Below are positions 46,846 to 57,264 of a stretch of 64,000 bases of DNA, piece after piece. The DNA is from Melitaea cinxia (Eukaryota > Arthropoda > Insecta > Lepidoptera > Nymphalidae): contig NC_059395.1 in assembly GCF_905220565.1 (NCBI RefSeq), positions 13,371,289 to 13,435,288 on the forward strand, written 5' to 3'. The notes under the pieces are model-generated. The model did no database searches and was not told the origin of the DNA. It saw only the letters and a program-made list of their open reading frames with translations. A program made the position numbers and the translations under genes. The stretch's first letter is position 1, and each line of letters starts with the position of its first letter.

Positions 46846-47524
46846 ATTTTTTACTAATACGAAATGACTGAGGGAAAAAATTAATCGCAGCACCCTAGAG
46901 AAAGATTAGAAATGCAGAGTTTATAATAATATTAAGGTTTGCAAGTTGGCATAGCGTAGCTTTTGTACCTGCTGGTTCAAAACAATAGTTTTTTTTTATT
47001 TTTTTATTCTACAGTATGGTTGTTATGTGTAAATTTTTTTAACAGTTTCAATGTGTTTGAAGTTTTTTCAACAATGTTGGTATTGACAAATATTTTTTTA
47101 TTATTATTATTAAACAAAGAAAATGGTTTAGTTAAAAGTTTTAAAAATATTTTTGAAATATAAACTGATTTAAATATACTTTTAACTTTGATAATTTATG
47201 ATAATAATACCATTTTCATTTAATTATTATTCGTAGAAATGAGCTGGAGAACTAGTTTCTCAGCAGATGAAATTGCTGGCGACTAATTATATCTGGCACA
47301 ACTGTAAGCCATTAAACCCAAGAATTGAATTAAAGTGCCTAATTATGTCATAGTATTTAAAGAATTATTTCTATCATGATAAATAAATTACAACTACTAA
47401 ATTGCTTAAAAAATCATTGATTTAAAAATTACATATATTTTATATGTATATATTATCTTCCTAAAATATTACAAACCAAACAAATAGCGTGATAAGGCAT
47501 AAAAAAGGTATTAAATATGAAAAC

Positions 47525-47843
47525 TGTGATGTCAACAACCGCTCTGGTGTAGTGGTGTGACTTGTGCCATGTCGGCGTCTACGCCCCGACGGTTTGCGGA
47601 TTCGATTCCCGCCCGGAATGGATGTTTGTATTAACAAGTATTTCTTTCCGGTTTGAATGTATATCTTTGTGAGTCTTCCCATGGTCTCTCGGGGAGTAAG
47701 TTAAGCTGTCGGTCTAGATTTTTATCATAAATATCTGATAACGATCGTTAGTCATAGTAGAGAACATATCCGCCAACCCGCAGTGGAGCAGCGTAGTGGA
47801 TCAAGCTCCAATCCTTCTCCTAAAGGGAGAAAGAGGCCTTTTT
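47525..47843 (+). mobile_element. SINE family B (variant head), + strand
   Basis: The head 'ccgctctggtgtagtggtgt' leads to B-box-like 'ggtttgcggattcgattcc'. The body contains 'taagctgtcggtctag', 'gataacgatcgttagtcata' and 'ggatcaagctccaatcctt', and the tail is 'gagaaagaggcc'. It abuts an inverted second copy. Confidence 0.75.
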
Positions 47844-48032
47844 ATTTATGATAACAACTGAGACCGACAGCTTAACGTGCTCTACGAGTCAAGGTAAGGA
47901 GACCCACAAAGATAGACATCTAAACCGGAAAGAAATATTTATAAAAATACAAACATCAATCCCGAGCGGCAATCGAACCCTCAAATCGTCGGTGTTCAAG
48001 GCGACTACACGCACTACTACACCAGAGTGTTT
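47844..48032 (-). mobile_element. SINE family B (variant head), minus strand, tail-less
   Basis: On the minus strand the head starts near 48032 ('ctctggtgtagtagtgcgtg') and the body runs to 'gtctcagttgttatcat' at 47848. The last third is missing. It converges directly on the + strand copy at its left. Confidence 0.7.
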
Positions 48033-48074
48033 GTTAAATAAAAATTACATGCTAATCATAGATTCCGCGTCAAC

Positions 48075-48077
<3 letters not shown>

Positions 48078-48109
<32 letters not shown>
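48078..48109. repeat. (TA)n microsatellite
   Basis: A TA run of about 32 bp, 45 bp beyond the inverted SINE pair. Confidence 0.95.
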
Positions 48110-48113
<4 letters not shown>

Positions 48114-49104
48114 CCAAGTTTCTCGTCCTAAATTTAAAGCGGTTGAAATAATGTCCTTTTACACATTTAGAATTCACGTTGACTTATCTAATATTTAAAA
48201 TTTTACCTCACCTAACCACATACGAAAACGTGTTTTTAAAGGTATCAAAGATTTACAGACGCAGCTGGCTTTCCAAATCCCAAGCCTTTTCACATTCACG
48301 ATCCGCAGATTAGCGCGCACAAACAAATACAGCTCACAACTTAGCTTTGTCATATTAATAAAGATTTAGATATGTTTATACAAAAATATCGTTATCAAGT
48401 TGTGTCAATATGAGGAAATAACAAAGGTAACACAATAACGTATCTCCTCGGTACGCTATTTCCCACTAATTCAATATTCTGTATATTGGATATATCGTTT
48501 CCATCAACTACCTCCGCTTAGAGAGCGATTATATTTCTAAACGATTATGGATTCCACGTTAGAACAGAGGGTTGATAAGAAATTGTATTTATAATACCGT
48601 GAACATTCGATAGATAGTACCTCTACGCCATTAATGAACGTAAAATTCTCAGAGGCGGGCAACTAACGTCGAGTTGAGTTTAAATATTTATATCAGTGCT
48701 AAGTTGATAAGGAATTAGCTTGTTTGTAAACTTTTGAGTCTACGGGACTAACCGCGATAGTAATTTTGAAACTCCTGATATTTTGATGACGTTGGAGTCG
48801 TTTTTGTCACGGGTAACTGAGTCACCGATGGTTTCACCAAAAGTTTTCATAGTGATTCGCCTGTTTGCATCTGTGTTTAAATGTTCTGATCTCACGATTG
48901 AATTACGCTTTGAGTACTTGGGTCTTACGTGTGTACATAAAATCGATTCCCCCGTGAAAAAAACCTTAAGACCGCTCGTACCTTTTTGATTCTTTTTGTT
49001 ATCGTGTTCATTGATACCAGTTCTGTTTTCGCATGTTTGACATTTTTTTTAATGTGGCATTCAGTTTAAAAAAAATTTCTTAGATATGAAATTAATTATA
49101 ACAA

Positions 49105-49492
49105 CCGCTCTTGTGTAGTGGTGCGAGTAGTCGCCTAAAACACCTACGGTTTACGGATTCGATTCCCGCTCGGGATGGATATTTGTATTTGTATAAATAT
49201 TTCTTTCTGGTTCAGATATCTGTCCTTAATGATAATGATTTAAAAATTGTCGCAATATAAATAGCAACACTGCGAATTTATATAAACAAAGAAAAAGATG
49301 TTCGTCCTTATGGGCCTCTTCACCATGCCTAGGATAATACGCTAAGCCGTCGGTCCCGGATGTTATCATAAATACCTGATAGCGATCGTTAATCATAGTA
49401 ATAGGGAACATATCCCCTAACCCGCACGGAGCAGCGTGGTGGATTAAGCTCCAATCCTTCTCCTCAATGGAGAAAAGGGCCTATACATAAAA
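49105..49492 (+). mobile_element. SINE family B (variant head) with a 70-bp extra segment
   Basis: The head 'accgctcttgtgtagtggtg' has B-box 'ggtttacggattcgattcc'. The body continues to 'ctgtcctta' at 49229, is broken by about 70 bp of unrelated AT-rich sequence (49230-49300), and resumes 'ttcgtccttatgggcctctt' through to the tail near 49490. The extra segment is either an insertion or the relic of a second event. Confidence 0.7.
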
Positions 49493-50847
49493 ATATTTAT
49501 ATTATTTAAAATTAAGAAATACGAGCCTGAATTCATGGCGTGTTTGAATAGTTTTGTGGGCTCTCACCTCTAGTGCAATAATCCTTTTTCATATAAGGTT
49601 ACGCTGGAGTATTTCGCTACGCTCATTTTTTATGGATCAATCGGATACGCTGTAGAAGTACGTAACATAACGTCTATAGTTCACAATCTTATCATAAAAA
49701 ATAAGGATTTGACGTATTTATGTATTTTTTAAGGTTAAAAGGTTTTTTTTACCTGGACGCCTTTTCAGATGCAGTGAGTTGTGTTCATACTCTCCAATTT
49801 ATCTGTTTTTTTTTGTAACCTTAAACTCACAAAAACGGATAAATGATCGTTAAGATTTCTGAAATTTGTTCTTTTAATAAAAAACATGATAAAAATTGTA
49901 TGTAGAAGTAAAGTACATCTGTCATGATATCATAGTTTGCTAGTTGCTAAGCGCCAACTCCAATTTAATGATTAATTATATGTCAAGATTTAGGTTATAA
50001 GCTAAAAACTATCTACTAATTTTAAATATATGTAATTAATTTCCTAGTTAAATTTTTCGTTACTATTGTATATTTTTTCTCATAGAACATTTTATTCCAT
50101 TTTTTTCTCAGCTCTTGATATATTTTTTTCGCGTGACTAAATGGTATCTATACCTAAATCTACGTATCTTATCAATATTGAGTGGAATTCGACACGACAA
50201 AAGCTAGGTTTACTATTCACAAAATTTTTACGTCTGACCTTTTTAGAGAAACGATTTCCATATCTATTCTCTTATAAACCATAGACACGAGCTCATAAAT
50301 TCAACGGTATGAATTTTACATTACAAATCATTTAAGATGACAACACTTTTCCTTTTATGGATTCACGATTGTTAAGCAACTTTTACGCACGAATTTCAAA
50401 ATATTAATTCATTTTTAACTTAATTTATCTTATTTAAATTAATTATCTATCACTGTTAACAGTGTGATACATCGCGGCTAAGGAACGGAAATATTAACAG
50501 CGCACAAAACACAAACAACGGCAAAACGACAAACACCTCTATAAAATACGCAAATATTTGTCAAGAACGGATGAGTGAACTTTAGCACAGAAACTGCGAT
50601 AAGCACAACGCTAATTAGTAATCAAAAAGTTTTGTTTTTATGAAGTGTAAACAAGTTTATATCAACGAATTACATATACTGTATTTTCTTCCATAGTAAA
50701 TGTTCATTCTAATTTGTGTTCTGCTGTCTTAAAGTTAACTCATTTCTGCTTTGCTCTCATAACAATTACTATGTGAATATTCATAATCAGAAGGATACAA
50801 AAATACAAAAAAAGAGATAAATTATTTAAAAATTTAATAAGGTACAT

Positions 50848-50895
50848 GGGGAAAGAGGCCTATGCCCAGCAGTGGGATATGACAGGCTGAAGCGA
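50848..50895 (+). repeat. SINE family B tail fragment
   Basis: It reads 'ggaaagaggcctatgcccag' followed by 'agtgggatatgacaggctga'. Only the 3' end is present. Confidence 0.7.
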
Positions 50896-51896
50896 TATTA
50901 ATGTTGTAAATGTTCCAAAAATAGTGAACCGCTGTAACCGCTTTACAGGTACCGGTCCAATTAAAAAAACAGCCTTCTCATAAAAAATGGTAACATATTA
51001 TAGATTATGTCAAAAATGTAAGAAGCAAACCAGTAAAATCATCTAGGCCAATGACTTCAGTTACTATAAATATGTATGACTTAAAGTTGCCAAGTAGATA
51101 AGGCCTTATGGGTCCTACCTTTTGCGAAAAATGTTATTTTAAGTTGTGTAATAAAGTAAAAAAAAAAAAAAAATATACAGAAAACATTCTCCAAACATTT
51201 AATAGAAGTGCAAAAAAATATAGTTTCGATTACTTTTTCGTTTCTCTTTCAAAGCTGGAAGGACAGGATTTTATAGATACTCGTACCTTTTGAAACCAAT
51301 ATCCGCAAGACGACCCAAAGGGTCTATAATCAAAAAGGCATAGAATATTTTCAAATCATAATATCTACTTATCGTATTTATGCTTGAACCCTTAATTATT
51401 TGCTTTTAAAATAATAATTTTTATTCATTATTCAAAAGAAATTCGTTTAAGAGTCGTTTGTTTCACAAATTCGTAATTATATTTGATAATGCATTATATT
51501 TTAAAATATAAATTGTAAAGCAACCATTGCTCTCAAATAGCATTATGTTGTTCTGATGAGTAAGATAACCAAATTTCCTGAAACTGCGCTGTGTTAACAG
51601 CGGGGATAGGATCGCAATGTGATAGTCCTCATCTTGCCGACATCTATAGGCTACCACTTAGTAACCACTTACTATCAAGCAAACTGACGATTTTTAATAT
51701 CGAATGAACGATAAACCATTTTAATATAAACTTTAAAATAAATTATTGGCATTTGAAGAATCGCTTGTGGGATTTTATTACATATGCGACTACCTTAGCC
51801 TAGAAAGAAAACCTTTACTTTGCGAAGTCGGACAGCAAAAGTTTTTTATTGTTCTTAATAAAGGCGTATATTAAATAATCTTGTACATGTATATAT

Positions 51897-52235
51897 CGCT
51901 TCAGCCTGTAATATCTCACTGCTGAGCATAAAGCTCTTTTCTCATGTAGGAGAAGGATCAGAGCTTAATCCACCACGCTGCTCCAATGTGAGTTGGCGGA
52001 TATATTCCCTACCATGAGTAACGATCGCTATCAGTTGTACATGACTACAACGGGGACCGACGACTTAGCGTGCACTCCGAGGCACGATGGGGAGACCCAC
52101 GAGGACTGCACAAACATCCCAGACCACAGCAAACATCTATATGGCCAATGCAAATCTTTGTAATGTGTGGGGATCAAACCCGCAACCGCCAGCGCAACAG
52201 CCACAAATCAGTGCTGTGGCCATTGCGCCAATGCG
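51897..52235 (-). mobile_element. SINE family B, near full length
   Basis: On the minus strand a tRNA-like head at 52180-52235 shows 'cattggcgcaatggccacag' (A-box) and 'ggttgcgggtttgatccc' (B-box). The body and tail run to 'ccagcagtgagatattacag'-type sequence at 51900. Overlapping + strand ORFs are shadows. This copy and 55928-56272 are the youngest-looking members. Confidence 0.85.
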
Positions 52236-52333
52236 CCGTCCATATACAATTAACCATTATATATATAATTATATTGCGTGTCGCTATACGCATATTGAAA
52301 GTTTTTAGAATCTTTTAATAATATATAAGATTA

Positions 52334-52665
52334 CTAGCTGTGTCCGCGACTTCCGCGTGGAATTTAACGAAAAAGTTATTGTTCAGTTCGCAGGGTTATA
52401 AAATAAATATTTTTTTTAAATGAAAAAATCCTAAGTTACTCCTTATTACATCAGCTATCTGCCAGTGAAAGTCCCGTCAAAATCGGTCCAGCCATTTAAG
52501 AGATTAGCCGGAACAAAAAGACAGACAGACAGACAGACAAAAATTGTAAAAAAATGTTATTTTGGTATATGTACCGTGTACACATCAATATGCATTTAGT
52601 AAAAAGCGGTTATTTTAATATTATAAACAGACACGCCAATTTTATTTATTTGTATAGATAATATT
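52334..52665 (-). repeat. Interspersed repeat family D, long copy
   Basis: The minus-strand copy has (GACA)n at 52518-52540, the full 'ccagtgaaagtcccgtcaaa' middle and the distal 'ctccaattttatttatttg' region. Confidence 0.75.
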
Positions 52666-53734
52666 ATTAAAAAGTAGTAAACTTTTCACGTCTTTCTTCT
52701 TTTTCATTTTAAAAATTTTTCGTAATTTCATATTTTAATTTCATAATCCATTTATTGTATCTCAAGTGCTATAGTTTCCTTCAAGCACCAGTACCAGTAG
52801 TATTTACAAATGCTATACAACTTATTTAGTGACTATAATCTAAATAATAACCTTAAAATTCGTTCAATATCATATCATAATTCATTAAAGGAAGTGTTCA
52901 TAGTAGTTAAAAATGTATGGTAATCCATAACTAACAAAACAAGCCAATAATTGAAACTTTAAATTGTTAATTTCCGCAAACACATTACGCGATTCCGCTA
53001 GCACCTTTCATCAACTTTATATATTAACGAGACTCAACCGTCTGTGTTAAAAGCGAAAACCGTGGATATTTTCCTTTTCATATATATCACATAGCTTTGT
53101 ATGAAGGCTTTAACTTTCCGCACTGATGTGAGTAAAAATCCATTTATCGTGGGATGCATGCAATGAAACTTTTTATAAGGTTTGAGAGACTGTATATATA
53201 CATATACTTGTCCTAGTTGAATAGAATCGCGTCTTTAAAGCTACCTTCAATGTTACCTTACGTTAATAAATTGTGATAGTAGTGAATAATATCAATTTAT
53301 AAAAACACTAGCGACCCACCCCGGCTTCGCACGGTTGCAAAAACTATCAGTTTTCCTCTATTATATTATGCATGTATTATACATATAAACCTTCTTCTTC
53401 AATCACTCTATCTATTATAAAAACCGCATCAAAATCCGTTGCATAGTTTTAAAGATTTAAGCATACATAGGGACAGAGAAAGCAACGTTGTCTTATACTA
53501 TGTAGTGATTTAAAGCACTGTAATCTTCATTTTTTAATCTTAAATTTAGTAAGTTTTTTAGTAAATACTGAAAATAACTTCTAATTCTAGTTCTAATCAC
53601 TCTGAAACATACTTTCAAATATGGACACTTTGTTTAAATACTCCGTTATATGTTACATAAATTTTAGTTTTGATATATAATAATTATGATGCATAAAATA
53701 GAATTTTAATAAAAGATTTACAATTTTGTTTCAG

Positions 53735-53951
53735 ACTGTTGAAGACCTGGAAGCACATTGCAAGAAGTCTGGTATCGAAATAGTAACGCGGCAATCCTTC
53801 CTATCAGATCCTAGCGACGCGGTCCGAAATCTACGTAGGCAAGATGCAAGAGTTATTGTTGGTCTATTTTACGTGGTTGCAGCCAGACGAGTCCTTTGTG
53901 AAGTCTATAAGCACAAGCTTTATGGAAAATCTTACGTCTGGTTCTTTATTG
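53735..53951 (+). CDS. GABA-B-R1: GABA-B receptor subunit 1, exon 4
   Basis: The 217-bp exon lies between TTTTGTTTCAG and G|GTAAGT. It is the first exon to leave a split codon (phase 1). Its 72 complete codons, residues 309-380, read TVEDLEAHCKKSGIEIVTRQ, then SFLSDPSDAVRNLRRQDARV, IVGLFYVVAARRVLCEVY and VWFFI. These are the lobe-2 start of the Venus-flytrap domain. RQDARVIVG and VGLFY are close to invariant among animal GABA-B1 proteins as I recall them. The next exon should begin with the rest of a Gly codon and a WY motif, but I do not find it before 64000. Confidence 0.95.
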
Positions 53952-54173
53952 GTAAGTTTTTTAAAAACACACAATAATAGTAATATTCCTTACTGTACAG
54001 TATTAAGAAACAAACTAGAATACGTACATAAAAGAATGATGTACTCCTTAGCTTTTAATTTGACTGCCCTGTTGGTATGATTGGAAGTGACCCTGATTTG
54101 CGCTCCAGGATTGTGGTTTCTAACGATGAGCTTACGAGTAATATTTGTACATAAGTGTGTTATGTACATACTT

Positions 54174-54220
54174 TATTTCAAAAGACTATAAATACGTATT
54201 ATTTATAGTCTTTTGAAATA
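54174..54220. repeat. Perfect 19-bp stem hairpin in intron 4
   Basis: The arms at 54174-54192 and 54202-54220 (TATTTCAAAAGACTATAAA and its complement) flank a nine-base spacer containing TACGTA. It lies about 220 bp after exon 4. Its function is unknown; possibly a MITE relic. Confidence 0.7.
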
Positions 54221-54921
54221 TCTTTTGTATATATTAATCGCTTATTACAAAAACACAATATAAAGTTCTCTACCTTATGAACAGACAACCATATAAAATG
54301 CTCAAGATCATTACTGCAAATGTATACACGACTAATACATTCAAAATGGAATAACTATATGACATTTCGCATCGTTATGACTGAAATTAATTCCAAGATA
54401 ACATTGTAACAAGGTATTATTGAAACAAAGGCATACGACGAAAACGCGTGACTGATATGCGAAAAGCTATTACGTGTATTCTATTTTATACACTGTAAAG
54501 TGATTTTATGTAGTTGTGTAGCGCATAACATAACCATAATACGTTTCCCGCGAGGCTGAAGGCAAAATAGGCCAATGCTTTTATATTAGATGTCATGTCC
54601 TTTTTTTTAGTATTAACATTCCGATAAAGATCAATTTTCTATGTTTTAATACAATTACATCTATTACATCTGGCATTGAAACTAATGAGTATATAGGGAT
54701 ACAATTTTCTTTCCTGCAAAATAAATTTTCGTAATATACATTAATTTTGATTTACCAACCGTATATTGGGGTCATTAATATGTGTAAATTACACTTATAT
54801 GATTATTTGGTTAAAGGCATAGTCAAAAATCAACATATGTATCAAAGAGCGATGAAAATATGATCCCAATTTTTAATTGATATGATTTGTAATAAAATTT
54901 ATATATGTAATATTTAAAGTT

Positions 54922-54950
54922 TAATAATAATAATAATAATAATAATAATA
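54922..54950. repeat. (TAA)n microsatellite
   Basis: About nine TAA triplets in a row. Confidence 0.95.
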
Positions 54951-55423
54951 GTAATTGGCAAACAAACTCATTATTAACGACCCACATACTTTTCAATTAC
55001 GACGTCCGTAATTAGCGATGCTATTGATATTTCAATATAAATAGCAAGTAATATTCCATTTAAACGGGAAAACATTATTTAATTAAAATAGGTATCGTTT
55101 ATTCAAGCGTAAAAAATAATAAAGAAACTTCCTTGTAGGTCAATCCTCAGAAACATGTAGCATAAGTGAAAAACAATCTTTTTAAAATCTTCTGATATAC
55201 TTTTATTACATCCTCCTGAAGTTAAATATAATAGCCAGTATCTACAACAGTCTGAAAACGCCTCAATACTAATGTGCAAAGCTTAATCCGCTTTACCGGT
55301 CCTCTTTAGTTTGACAAATATGTATTATAGATACTACCCGGAATTTCTCCGGAACATACACTTTAATTATAATTTGTACGATTTTATTTTTGTGTTACCC
55401 ACACATTAGGGAATTCCAAAGAT

Positions 55424-55580
55424 TTTTTAATATCATATCAAAAATCGACCGTTCCAGCGGAGATCGAATCTAGCCAATCAAGCTATGGAACGATGTACCA
55501 GTTAGATCGAAATTTTTGATATGATGACTTTAGATTCGGTTCTAAGCGACCATGGCATACATACACTTTAATTATAATAA
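55424..55580 (-). mobile_element. tRNA-like inverted-repeat element, second copy
   Basis: The inverted repeats at 55427-55445 and 55512-55526 are imperfect versions of the 46454 family. On the minus strand the tRNA-like part keeps 'gttccatagcttgattggc' and 'ggaacggtcgat', but the anticodon arm is deleted. The upstream block 'gtcgcttagaaccgaatct' follows the repeat on the + strand right side. Confidence 0.65.
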
Positions 55581-55927
55581 ACATTTATTTAGAGATTATT
55601 TGAAATAAAAGCACTTAAAAAGGCGACAATTTTCACATGCAATTATCGCTCACGTTTCATGCGTTCTGTCCACTGGACCATCTTAGAAATTGATTATATT
55701 AAATTTAACTGTGTAGATAAGAAAAAAAATCTTTAAGTCAAATTTATCCAACATTACCTTTACTCTTTCGTATCTGTTTAAAACGTGTTAACCCCGGTAT
55801 TTTTAAAATGACATTTTCAATTCAAATCTTAATTAAATACTCATAAAACGGTAGCCCGACGCGCGATACGTTGCGATGCGAATAATCAAGTATGACAAGA
55901 ATTTACTGTGTTTATACCATCTACACG

Positions 55928-56272
55928 ATGACGCGTTGGCGCAACGGTCACAGCACTGGTTTGGGGCTGTTGCGCTGGCGGTTGCGGGTTCGATCCCCGC
56001 ACATGACAAACATTTGTATTGACCATACAGATGTTTGTCGTGGTCTGGGTGTTTGTGCGGTCTTTGTGGGTCTCACCATCGTGCCTCGGAGATCACGTTA
56101 AGCCGTCGGTCCCGGTTGTTATCATATACACCTGATAGCGATCGTTACTCATAGTAGGGAATATAACCGCCAACCCGCATGGGAACAGCGTGGCGGATTA
56201 AGCTCTGATCTTTCTCTTACATGGAGAAAAAGGCATATGCCCATTAGTAGGATATTACAGCCTGAAACATAT
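55928..56272 (+). mobile_element. SINE family B, full-length copy
   Basis: The head 'gacgcgttggcgcaacggtc' (A-box TGGCGCAACGG) and 'gcgggttcgatccccgcaca' (B-box) start the copy. A body follows with 'gtgcctcggagatcacgtta' and 'cctgatagcgatcgttactc', ending 'taggatattacagcctgaa'. The length of about 345 bp matches the minus-strand copy at 51897-52235. The 69-codon frame over it is a shadow. Confidence 0.85.
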
Positions 56273-57231
56273 CGTATATATTGCTAATATTGTATTACAA
56301 TTTATCAATTGAAATTGCAGTAAGCGTCATGAGTTCGATAAAGTCACATGAACCGGAAATTTAAAAAGTAGTACGTACCTCCTATCATATTACTTTAAAT
56401 CACAAATTTAACAAATTATAATACTTCAGCGATAAATCAGTTAACATTTGGCCGGATTAAATTAATAACGCGAAGGGTCAACGATTGCTATCAGATATAA
56501 GTGATAATATTCCGGACCGACGCAATCATTAGATCCCTTTAATTTGATTGCGGAAAAGCTGTTCGATGTACTGTTTATTTGGGTTGTAGAAAATTAATAT
56601 AATACGATTATTGAATTAAGAAATATTTAAAATATTTACTCCGTTAATTTATGAATCGATTAATTATGACGTGATCAATAAAGTTCTTCTAATGTAATCC
56701 TTAGAAATAGAAGGTGACAGAATTATATGTGAAGCATTTATTATACCTAAAAATCTAAAATACCGTTAAAATACTTAATATCTTCTTCCTCTGTAATCTA
56801 ATTTAAGAAAAGCTGTTTATACAAGCTGATTTTAGATAAAACAAAAGTATATGAAATAATTAAAATGATCTCATCGTTGTTTACAAAACTAAATAGCCCT
56901 TTAAGGACTATCAAGATTGATAGATTGAAAATTATTAATCGTCTTCTTTTTTTCTTTTCTGTGAAACATTATATGTACTTATATTTTAATTAAAATGGAT
57001 ACATTATTACTATACTAAAATTAATTTACAATGAAGCTTTTAAATACAAACGTAGAAAATTTTAATTAAACGTTTATCTTGACATATTTTGACCGGAGTT
57101 TTTTCTCTTGACTTTAAACGATCGTTTGTAGGGAACGCTTTATACTAAATGCATTTTACTTTTGTTATTAAAGTTATTAATACTCTGAATGAACTTCTAA
57201 ACTCAAGACTTCCTTGGATTTACGGAAAAGA

Positions 57232-57264
57232 ACTCAAAGGAACTAATTAATAGTTCCTTTGAGT
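57232..57264. repeat. Short perfect hairpin
   Basis: Arms ACTCAAAGGAACT (57232-57244) and AGTTCCTTTGAGT (57252-57264) are separated by AATTAAT. There is no poly-U context that would suggest a terminator. Confidence 0.7.

Larger units (their letters stand above)
37001..53734 (+). other. Intron 3 of GABA-B-R1
   Basis: The intron is 16.7 kb, with a GTAAGT donor and TTTTGTTTCAG acceptor. It is dense with mobile elements from 37257 to 40437 and again from 42105 to 52665. I see no gene in 40440-42100, 44930-45265, 48240-49090, 49500-50840, 50900-51890 or 52670-53300. A 'cggcttcgcacgg' repeat with its 'tatgcatgtattatacat' body lies at 53310-53515; a copy of the body occurs at 21145-21310. Confidence 0.8.

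Noticed and set aside
47525..47620. tRNA genes at SINE heads (also at 1256, 9332, 49105 and 55928)
   Set aside because: They have pol III boxes but no proper cloverleaf with acceptor pairing, and each continues into the common SINE body.
57232..57264. Short hairpin as a transcription terminator
   Set aside because: Stem-loop terminators of that kind are bacterial; this is animal DNA and there is no following T-run.
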